Below are positions 6,559 through 12,142 of a DNA stretch of 13,697 bases, piece after piece; position 1 is the first letter of the stretch; each line of letters begins with the position of its first letter. A model generated the notes under the pieces. It ran no database searches. It was not told where the DNA came from and saw nothing but the letters and a program-made list of their open reading frames with translations. Position numbers and translations under genes: made by a program. The stretch comes from Dehalococcoidia bacterium CG2_30_46_19 (GTDB lineage: Bacteria; Chloroflexota; Dehalococcoidia; GIF9; AB-539-J10): positions 1-13,697 of the forward strand of contig MNYD01000055.1 in NCBI GenBank assembly GCA_001872925.1. Direction: 5' to 3'.

Positions 6559-7763
6559 GCTCCTTGCCTTCCGTTAATATTTATGGAATCAATCTCCCTT
6601 CTAAATATAGAGGATATCTTGTCGGGAAGATAATTCCAAATGCTTTTCATAAAGGCTAATATCAACTTGCCCTGCCAATCAAAGGAGAAACTGGGCGAGT
6701 CAAGTAAAGTTCCTGCTATGCCATTGGAGCTAACAATATCAAATATCCTCTCGATTTGACCGTCACTCAGTTTTTGGTATAGCCTGCGAGCCAAATAGCC
6801 GAGGTAAATTTCCCTCCCCATCTTCGCCTTCCACGCTTTTTGATAACGAGAAAGCTGTTTTGCTCCTAAATTCCCGGTATCAAGTGCCTCGCTCAGTACT
6901 TCAACTGCTGCCTTGCTGCCCAGATTTCCGAAATATATTCCCCCTCCTGTAGTAGTCTTCACCTGTCCAGCAGCATCCCCAACAACTAATAACCTGTCAC
7001 CATAGGTTCGAGGTAAGATCCCCATTGGAATAGCTCCCTGTCTCACCTCTGCTTCCTGTCGTATTACCTTCCCCTGGCAAAAATGGCTAGCCAGTAATTT
7101 CTCCAAATAGAATTTGGCATGCGATGTAGCAAGCACGCCCGCTAAAGCTTTACCGTTTAAAATAGGAACAAGCCAGCCGAAGAATCCCGGCGCCATCTCT
7201 TGACCGAAATAAATCTCAACTTCGTCAATACCTTGAATCTCAACCACAGTTTGGGCACCCATAGCAAAATGGTCAACGCTCCCTAAACCAAGTTTTCTGG
7301 TGAAGGCGGGCTTGAACCCGGCGGCGATTACCACCGCCTTAGCCTTAAACTTCAAACGAGGTGTTTCAACCTGTACCCCATCGCTATCTATGATGATGTC
7401 CGTTGCGGGAAGAGATAAAAAGTAATCAGCACCTTCAGCCATAGCTTTGTCAGCTATTGCCTGGTCAAAGGAAGCCCGGTCAACAATATAAGCCTGGATT
7501 TCCTGTTTCTCCAGTCTTAGCCACTTGCCCGAAGGACTGAATAGTTTAGCCGCTCTTGCCTTGTTTAATATTACTTCAGGATTAACGCCGAAGGAGTCAA
7601 AACACCCAGGGCTAACAATGCCAGTGCAGCAAATATCAACTCCCGGCGCTTTCTTCTGTTCTAAGACAGCTACTTTACAACCTTGAGAAGATAGCTTATA
7701 AGCAGTGTAACTCCCCGCAGGACCTGCTCCAACCACGATAACATCATACAAGTCGCCTGACAA
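6555..7763 (-). CDS. Geranylgeranyl reductase family FAD oxidoreductase
   Basis: This 402-residue flavoprotein is of the GGR/COG0644 family, which reduces double bonds in prenyl chains. The Rossmann motif GAGPAGS at 12-18 and Glu35 bind FAD. CCTGIVSP at 45-52 corresponds to the cysteine-containing active-site loop of archaeal enzymes, PGFFGWLVP at 191-199 to the aromatic substrate motif, and GDAAGQVKTTTGGGI at 261-275 to the second FAD motif. The C-terminal ~100 residues are helical and basic. The start is TTG at 7763, supported by an AGGGGGTGA ribosome site (plus coordinates 7765-7773). The substrate could be a quinone side chain, a lipid or a polyprenyl carrier; translational coupling to uppS favours a polyprenyl substrate, but that is inference. 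No complete promoter is visible; a palindromic ATTATATAAT at 7798-7807 could supply a -10 box. Confidence 0.9.
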   Translation of the reverse strand: MSGDLYDVIVVGAGPAGSYTAYKLSSQGCKVAVLEQKKAPGVDICCTGIVSPGCFDSFGVNPEVILNKARAAKLFSPSGKWLRLEKQEIQAYIVDRASFDQAIADKAMAEGADYFLSLPATDIIIDSDGVQVETPRLKFKAKAVVIAAGFKPAFTRKLGLGSVDHFAMGAQTVVEIQGIDEVEIYFGQEMAPGFFGWLVPILNGKALAGVLATSHAKFYLEKLLASHFCQGKVIRQEAEVRQGAIPMGILPRTYGDRLLVVGDAAGQVKTTTGGGIYFGNLGSKAAVEVLSEALDTGNLGAKQLSRYQKAWKAKMGREIYLGYLARRLYQKLSDGQIERIFDIVSSNGIAGTLLDSPSFSFDWQGKLILAFMKSIWNYLPDKISSIFRREIDSININGRQGA

Positions 7764-7918
7764 TTCACCCCCTAACTATATGGGTTTGTTATTTGCTATT
7801 ATATAATACTAAGCTCACCAGAAAATATATTACAATCAATGATAACGGCAGAAAGAAGAGGATTAAGGTAGGGTGTAGGTCAAGTGCGAACCCTAGTCAT
7901 AGTTTTGTTATAATTATG

Positions 7919-8953
7919 CTACAAATTGATTGCACCAAACTCCAGCCTATCAAGAGCTTCAGCTTGTTCCTTATTCTCAATCTTGATATACCTCATGGTT
8001 GTGTTAAGGCTTTTGTGACCGGCGAGTTCCTTTATCACGAAGGGTGAGACTCCCTTTTGATGTAGTCTAGTGCAGAAGGTATGTCTCAAGAGGTGAGGAC
8101 CTTGCTTACCTTTATTGATACCTGCCAGCTTCAAATATCTTCGCACCACCTCATAAATATAAGTGCGACCTAGATTCTGTCCCTTGGTTCCTACAAAAAA
8201 CCTGCCATTTTGACTCTGTGGTAAAAATCTTCTGTCGTTGCGAGCCCTTCGCCTCTTGTCATTCTGACCCCCAAATTTTCCTTTGTCATTCTGAGAAAGC
8301 AAAGCGACCGAAGAATCTCGCTCAGGACAGGCTCCGCGTGGCAATCTCATGTAATGCGGACAGCTATGTAGATATTTTGCCAATGCCCTTACCGCTTCGC
8401 TATTCAAGTGGATATATTGCTCCTTATCTCCCTTCCTGGTTATCTTTATCTGGCCTCTGTCAAGGTCAACATTGGACAATTTCAGATTTGTTAGCTCAGA
8501 TACCCTCAACCCGGTATGAAGCAAGAGGACAGCTATTGCAAAATCCCGCTCCTTAACCTTTGGTCTGCCTTTTCGTGCTATCGTCTGCAGAAAACGGAGG
8601 CACTCTTCCTCGCTCAAGTACACTGGCTCCTTCTCAGGTACCCTTGGGCTCCTTATCGAGGCTGCCGGGTTTGCCTCAAGCCCTTCATTTTCTACTAAAT
8701 AATTAAAGAACGACTTTATTGCCGCCAGCTTGCGTGCTCTGGTAATAGCGGAATTACCCCTTTCAACAGCTACATAGTCTAAATAAGCTCGAATGTCATA
8801 CTTGGTAATCTCTTCTGCACGAAATTTGCTCCGCTGACGGAGGAACGGGATTAGCCCCTCCCCGACATCAAGCTGGTATGCTTCGATAGTGCCCTGAGAA
8901 TATCCTTTCTCAACGTCGAGATAGTGAAGAAATCTATTTAGCTCTTTTCGCAT
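7919..8953 (-). CDS. Tyrosine recombinase (XerC/D-like) with a repeat-derived insertion
   Basis: This 344-residue protein is a site-specific recombinase. Residues 1-95 form the SAM-like core-binding domain (EKGYSQGTIEAY, TRARKLAAIKSFFNYL). The catalytic domain has all expected residues: Arg150 (HTGLRVSEL), Lys174, His287 and Arg290 (HLLRH), His313 (AGHKSL) and Tyr322 (MRYIK). Xer proteins are about 300 residues; the excess lies at ~199-250, where the protein reads in frame through a ~115-bp repeat insertion (8234-8348), between the beta-hairpin carrying Lys174 and the helices before HxxR. The part after Tyr322 (IENKEQAEALDRLE) differs from housekeeping XerC/D. The ATG at 8953 has a strong AAGGAGGG site upstream. 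Nearby is an inverted pair of recombinase-like sites (9135-9343), which may be its substrate. Whether the insertion impairs activity is unknown. Confidence 0.9.
   Translation of the reverse strand: MRKELNRFLHYLDVEKGYSQGTIEAYQLDVGEGLIPFLRQRSKFRAEEITKYDIRAYLDYVAVERGNSAITRARKLAAIKSFFNYLVENEGLEANPAASIRSPRVPEKEPVYLSEEECLRFLQTIARKGRPKVKERDFAIAVLLLHTGLRVSELTNLKLSNVDLDRGQIKITRKGDKEQYIHLNSEAVRALAKYLHSCPHYMRLPRGACPERDSSVALLSQNDKGKFGGQNDKRRRARNDRRFLPQSQNGRFFVGTKGQNLGRTYIYEVVRRYLKLAGINKGKQGPHLLRHTFCTRLHQKGVSPFVIKELAGHKSLNTTMRYIKIENKEQAEALDRLEFGAINL
8234..8348. repeat. Composite repeat inserted in frame in the recombinase gene
   Basis: GTCGTTGCGAG (8234-8244) and GCAATCTC (8341-8348) resemble the ends of the ATTGC/GCAAT-type repeat. 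Nested inside are TGTCATTCTGA at 8257-8267 and again at 8284-8294, the second starting a full copy with ATTCT (8288-8292), GA/GA and AGAAT (8312-8316). The same words occur in the element at 1099-1233. The reading frame of the recombinase is kept across the whole insert. Confidence 0.75.
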
Positions 8954-9016
8954 GATTTTCCCTCCTTAAAGTTTTCTGCATAATGCCCTGGGATTGTCTC
9001 CCTCTTGACCCCTAAT

Positions 9017-9046
9017 GTCATTGCGAGGCGTAGCCCAAGCAATCTC
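9017..9046 (+). repeat. Dispersed hairpin repeat, copy with ATTGC/GCAAT stem
   Basis: ATTGC (9020-9024) pairs with GCAAT (9039-9043), and GGC (9027-9029) pairs with GCC (9033-9035) around a GTA loop. The flanking GTC and CTC words match other copies in the window. It sits in the leader of the recombinase gene. Confidence 0.75.
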
Positions 9047-9134
9047 CTCTCCTTCTTGAAGGGACAGAACTAAGGTGAGGGTCAAATTGAATGCTACTCG
9101 CCTACCCCTCCGAGCCCTACCACATCAGCAGCCA

Positions 9135-9343
9135 GCTAAATGATATTTTAGTCAATAGCATTGTCGTACGAGTACTAAGGTACCATCTTGTTTTGACTCG
9201 ACTGAAAAGGCGGGAAGGTATAAAACGCCCCCGAGTGGGTAGGCACAGATATTATAACAGACGAGACACAAGTTTTACTGCTAGGCTATCCTCGGCTCTA
9301 AGAACTCGCGCCCTAAAGAAGGCGAACTAAAATATCATTTAGC
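9135..9343. repeat. Perfect 18-bp inverted repeats around a 173-bp core (candidate invertible segment)
   Basis: GCTAAATGATATTTTAGT (9135-9152) and its exact reverse complement (9326-9343) bound a 173-bp core. Within each repeat CTAAA and TTTAG form a small dyad around an asymmetric 6-base spacer (TGATAT on the left), the layout of a tyrosine-recombinase core site. Oppositely oriented sites would give inversion. The core carries a perfect extended -10 sequence on the minus strand (9251-9259). A tyrosine recombinase is encoded 182 bases to the left and exported-protein genes start 199 bases to the right. Alternative: a small non-autonomous element; AGCCA occurs at both borders (9130-9134, 9341-9345), which could be a target duplication only if the right end is placed at 9340. 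Confidence 0.6.
9251..9259 (-). promoter_or_regulatory. Extended -10 promoter element inside the inverted-repeat segment
   Basis: The minus strand reads TGTTATAAT, a perfect TGnTATAAT extended -10. There is no good -35 box 17 bases upstream, but extended -10 promoters can work without one. In the present orientation it points left, toward the recombinase gene; after inversion it would point right, toward the exported-protein genes. Confidence 0.4.
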
Positions 9344-9457
9344 CATATCATCTAACTAAATGCTAAATCTAAATCACGATAACCACCATGCCGAGGCTCT
9401 TGGGCATTTCCTTATCGAGATGCTGGTCGATCATGGGCTATTAGGTTCCGAAAAGAG

Positions 9458-9485
9458 GTCATTGAGAGCAGAGCGAAGCAATCTC
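9458..9485 (+). repeat. Degenerate hairpin repeat before the exported-protein genes
   Basis: ATTG (9461-9464) pairs with CAAT (9479-9482); inside, GC-AGA-GC (9468-9474) is flanked by GA (9466-9467) facing GA (9475-9476), as in the other copies. It lies in the leader region about 56 bases before the 9542 start codon. Confidence 0.6.
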
Positions 9486-9525
9486 TTCTTTGGACCAGTT
9501 TGAAACAAGGATAAAAATATTAAGG

Positions 9526-9533
9526 AAAGGAGG
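9526..9533 (+). promoter_or_regulatory. Strong ribosome binding site of the first exported-protein gene
   Basis: AAAGGAGG lies 8 bases before the ATG at 9542, one of the best Shine-Dalgarno sequences in the window. The same sequence and 8-base spacing recur before the second gene (10184-10191). Confidence 0.75.
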
Positions 9534-9541
9534 CAAAAAGG

Positions 9542-10123
9542 ATGGTAAAAGCAAAATTATTCAAAGTAGCATCTCCACTTTTGGCGCTAGCTCTGGTGCT
9601 CTTGCTGCTGCCAATGGTGGCAGCACCACAAATAGTGAGCGCCGCTACTGATACCGGCAACACCACCGTTACCGGTAATCCGGCTGCAGCCATCGACATA
9701 ACTATAACGGGAAGTATAAGCGATTGGGCTTTCACTATTGGCTCGAACTCTAACACCACAGGCGTAGACTTGAATGTCAAGTCCAATGACGCCTGGAAGG
9801 TTGAAGTAAAGGATGCTCTGGATAATTCAAAGCCTTCTGGAACCGAAGGTAAGATGGCGGAGTACAATACTACTAATACTACTTATGAAGGCGGCAAGGT
9901 GCTGCAAACGGCGATGTCGGTGAACACGACTTCTGGAGGCACTGCGCAAAGCTTGAGTGGGACAAACGCACAAATCGTGTCAGGCGCTACCAATACCACC
10001 GATAGCGGCAGCAATTATGACATCAATTTGACGCAGTCCATCAACTATGGGGATGCACGCCTTACCACAACAGGTCACGTTTATCGCATCGTGATAACCT
10101 TTACTGGTACATGTCCCGTATAA
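9542..10123 (+). CDS. Exported WxL-like beta-rich protein, paralogue 1
   Basis: This 193-residue protein has a clear Sec signal peptide (basic start, hydrophobic run 11-29, likely cleavage after VSA at 32-34). The mature part is rich in Thr, Asn, Ser and Gly and looks all-beta. Two conserved blocks are shared with the next gene: SISDWAF at 58-64, and near the C terminus QSINYGD, then HVYRIVITFTG at 179-189. They occupy the positions of the two WxL-domain motifs of Firmicutes surface proteins, but the first reads DWxF, not WxL, so a WxL relationship is inference. There is no sortase signal or membrane anchor; it would be released or held by a partner such as the DUF916-like protein encoded downstream. 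The many NT/NxT sites could be glycosylated, which is unproven. A hairpin follows the gene and may raise its expression over its neighbours. Confidence 0.8.
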   Translation: MVKAKLFKVASPLLALALVLLLLPMVAAPQIVSAATDTGNTTVTGNPAAAIDITITGSISDWAFTIGSNSNTTGVDLNVKSNDAWKVEVKDALDNSKPSGTEGKMAEYNTTNTTYEGGKVLQTAMSVNTTSGGTAQSLSGTNAQIVSGATNTTDSGSNYDINLTQSINYGDARLTTTGHVYRIVITFTGTCPV

Positions 10124-10137
10124 CCTGAAGGGGGGCA

Positions 10138-10169
10138 TCAGGGGCTGCCAGAAATAGAGCAGCCCCTGA
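10138..10169 (+). promoter_or_regulatory. Intergenic stem-loop between the two paralogues
   Basis: TCAGGGGCTGC (10138-10148) pairs perfectly with GCAGCCCCTGA (10159-10169) around a 10-base loop, an 11-bp GC-rich stem. No T-run follows (CACCCTTAATG), so it is not a standard intrinsic terminator. It more likely protects the 3' end of the first message or partly attenuates read-through. Confidence 0.65.
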
Positions 10170-10199
10170 CACCCTTAATGAGTAAAGGAGGAATAAAAA

Positions 10200-10682
10200 T
10201 TGAGGGGATTGTGTTTGTTAAGTGCAGTTTTTATTCTGATGTTAGCCTTTATCCTCCCTCAAAGCGCTCAAGCTCAATCCATCGAGGTTACTCCGCCAGC
10301 GAATATAACTGATTGGGTCTTCAATCCTAGCTTGCCCCAACCCCAGACACAGACAGGCACATGCGTCATAAATGTTACCAACGCTACTGACAACTGGACG
10401 CTGACGGCTCAGGATTTGAATGCTACCACCAGTGGATATATGACCGAATGGGATGGCTCAAGTTATGTAACCGGTGGTGCCAAGCTTCACAATGCAATGA
10501 ACATAAGTGCCACCAGCGAGGTAATGCTCCCCAATGTCGCTGGGACAAATATCGCCACGGGAACGGGGAATACAAGTGTATCTGTTACCTTCAAACAGGA
10601 GATTGGCTATAATGATGTTGTCTTAAGTGGCACTCATGTATACCGCATTGTAGTAACCTTCACGGGAAGTATAACTGCATAA
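10200..10682 (+). CDS. Exported WxL-like beta-rich protein, paralogue 2
   Basis: This 160-residue protein has a signal peptide (hydrophobic 4-19, cleavage probably after AQA near residue 25). It is related to the preceding gene product along the mature length: NITDWVF at 35-41, then spaced N-W, G-M-E, Y-G-L-AM and GTN residues, a QEIGYND block, and HVYRIVVTFTG near the C terminus. Apart from the DWxF and YRIV blocks the two have diverged a lot. The start is TTG at 10200, supported by AAAGGAGG eight bases upstream. The stop overlaps the next start by one base (TAATG, 10680-10684), so translation of the membrane-anchored partner is coupled to it, suggesting the two proteins work together. Exact function unknown; a cell-surface structural or binding role is inferred. 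Confidence 0.8.
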   Translation: MRGLCLLSAVFILMLAFILPQSAQAQSIEVTPPANITDWVFNPSLPQPQTQTGTCVINVTNATDNWTLTAQDLNATTSGYMTEWDGSSYVTGGAKLHNAMNISATSEVMLPNVAGTNIATGTGNTSVSVTFKQEIGYNDVVLSGTHVYRIVVTFTGSITA

Positions 10683-12061
10683 TGGTGAAGCTAAGCAGAT
10701 ATTTAATCGCCTTTTCCTTAGTAATATGCTTGCTTTTGCTTGCTGCTCCGGTATCTGCTGACCCCGGGCTCAAGGTGACCGGGGCTAAGTGCACTGCCTC
10801 TGTTGCTCCGGGGCAAACAATCACCCATAGAATGACAGTAGGTATTGGCGAATCAGACCCAGCAATGGACATCTTTGTTGATGTTAAGGGTTTTGGGCAA
10901 TCCTTAGATGGGGCATACCAGGAGCTTGAGGTTCAAGATGACACCAGCCCTTATTCTGTCAGGGAATTTATCACCTTAGACAAGAGGGCATTTCACCTGG
11001 ACCCGGGTGAGTCACAAGAAGTTACCGCCACGATAAGTATTCCTGAGGATGTTGGCTCTGGCGGCGGATATGCCTTAATTTATATTCATAGCAAGCCCAC
11101 GGGAGAGGGAAGTGTTGGCTATGTCACTGCTGTGGATGTGCCAATAGCCTTAACTATTTCAGGGACAGAGCTTATTAAAACTGGGGAAATCACCGACATT
11201 AGCGTAAGCCCAGACAAGCCAATCGCTGTTTCTACTACCTTCCACAACAGTGGTAATTACCACTATAGAGCTAAGAATGAGGTTAAGCTAAAAGATGAGG
11301 CTGGAAATATCCTTGCTACTGCGGCAACATCGCCAACCAGTTCCTCTATCATTCCACCTTATTCCTACCAGTTCAAGGTGTCACTTAGTCCAGAGCAGGA
11401 GCTATCACCGGGAAAGATATATTACATTGTTTCCCGGGTAACCCTGGAGGATGATACATTACTTGATACTGAGGAGGAAAGCTTCTGGGTGCCTCTACCT
11501 GGAATTGACGCGGCAAGCATAGTTAAAGTAACTGTGGAAAACGAGGCGCCGCCCCTTATTGATGCCGTGGATAAAGCGGATAGTGAGGTCTCCTTCAACG
11601 GCACGGGCAACGTAAGCGGCGTCGTAGTTATTGCCAAATATAAAGAGGAGCCCTCAGTCCCCACTATCAGCTTCTCTGCTCCAGAGGATAAAGGTGGCAC
11701 AGGAAAGGAAGCGGTAAAATTTATTGAGGTTTATGTCACCGGCTTTACCGCCGGCACTGCCAATATTAAGCTGCATTACACCGATGCTGAGATAAGCGGT
11801 TTTGTTGAGGATAGCCTCACCCTTTCCTACTGGGATGGAAATATTTGGCAGGCGGCAGATAATATCTCCCTTGATAGCGCTACTAATGTCATCTCTGGCG
11901 ATATCCCTGTGTCAGCATTAGGTGGCACAGCAATGGGGATGGGTGGCACTAAAATCCCGGCCATGAAGTGGAGCCTTATTATTGAGATTGCCTGCGGTGC
12001 TGTAGCCGTTATATTGATATTGCTGGTTTACTTCCTCCTAATCAGGAGAAGGCGAAGATAG
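10682..12061 (+). CDS. Membrane-anchored DUF916/WxLIP-like surface protein
   Basis: This 459-residue protein has an N-terminal signal peptide (hydrophobic 8-22, cleavage after VSA near 26) and a C-terminal membrane helix (430-454) ending in RRRRR, so nearly all of it lies outside the membrane. Residues ~28-160 form an Ig-like beta-sandwich with APGQTITHRMTVG (42-54), LDPGESQEVTATI (106-118) and GSGGGYALIYIHS (125-137). This pattern is like DUF916, the peptidoglycan-binding half of WxL-interacting proteins. Residues ~163-255 form a second Ig-like domain with a TTFHNSGNYHYRAK segment, in the place of the host-binding DUF3324 half. Residues ~325-420 form a third beta domain (YVTGFTAG, LSYWDGNIWQ) seen in archaeal and Chloroflexota surface proteins. 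It probably holds the two small proteins encoded just upstream at the cell surface. The DUF916 match is by pattern only. Confidence 0.75.
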   Translation: MVKLSRYLIAFSLVICLLLLAAPVSADPGLKVTGAKCTASVAPGQTITHRMTVGIGESDPAMDIFVDVKGFGQSLDGAYQELEVQDDTSPYSVREFITLDKRAFHLDPGESQEVTATISIPEDVGSGGGYALIYIHSKPTGEGSVGYVTAVDVPIALTISGTELIKTGEITDISVSPDKPIAVSTTFHNSGNYHYRAKNEVKLKDEAGNILATAATSPTSSSIIPPYSYQFKVSLSPEQELSPGKIYYIVSRVTLEDDTLLDTEEESFWVPLPGIDAASIVKVTVENEAPPLIDAVDKADSEVSFNGTGNVSGVVVIAKYKEEPSVPTISFSAPEDKGGTGKEAVKFIEVYVTGFTAGTANIKLHYTDAEISGFVEDSLTLSYWDGNIWQAADNISLDSATNVISGDIPVSALGGTAMGMGGTKIPAMKWSLIIEIACGAVAVILILLVYFLLIRRRRR

Positions 12062-12075
12062 GCGTAGAAGCCAAA

Positions 12076-12082
12076 AGGGAGG
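12076..12082 (+). promoter_or_regulatory. Ribosome binding site with no start codon at the expected place
   Basis: AGGGAGG would position the ribosome at about 12089-12092, where the frame reads ACA GTT rather than ATG or GTG. The signal peptide of the next protein begins exactly here. Confidence 0.5.
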
Positions 12083-12142
12083 TAGCCGACAGTTAAACTC
12101 GTTCAGGCATTTCTGCTAGCTTTATGTTTTCTACTTATAGTT

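Larger units (their letters stand above)
8954..9541. other. 588-base stretch without a convincing gene
   Basis: This stretch between the divergent recombinase and surface-protein genes holds two hairpin-repeat copies (9017-9046 and 9458-9485), the 18-bp inverted-repeat segment (9135-9343), and a short CTAAAT-rich run at 9356-9374. The only longer open frame, 9091-9330, has no recognisable family and ends inside the right inverted repeat. I see no strong promoter directly before the 9542 gene in the present orientation. Confidence 0.6.

Noticed and set aside
7838..7918. tRNA-like words (GTGCGAACCCTAGTC) as a tRNA gene or integration site next to the recombinase
   Set aside because: No acceptor, D or anticodon stems can be drawn around them, and no direct repeat of the region is present elsewhere in the window.
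7793..8047. Open frame of 84 residues on the plus strand
   Set aside because: Half of it lies antisense to the recombinase C terminus, and the rest covers the AT-rich leader of the reductase. No family features or ribosome site.
8218..8556. Plus-strand frame of 112 residues
   Set aside because: It is antisense to the recombinase catalytic domain and contains repeat-encoded peptide (CHSDPQ, CHSEKAKRPKN). Such frames are by-products of the repeat.
9091..9330. Open frame of 79 residues on the plus strand between the recombinase and exported-protein genes
   Set aside because: It has no recognisable family, an unusual Arg-rich composition and no ribosome site, and it ends inside the right 18-bp inverted repeat. 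It is more likely chance coding across the inverted-repeat segment.
9135..9343. Integron attC site reading of the inverted repeat
   Set aside because: The conserved RYYYAAC / GTTRRRY ends are absent, and no gene cassette lies between repeats.
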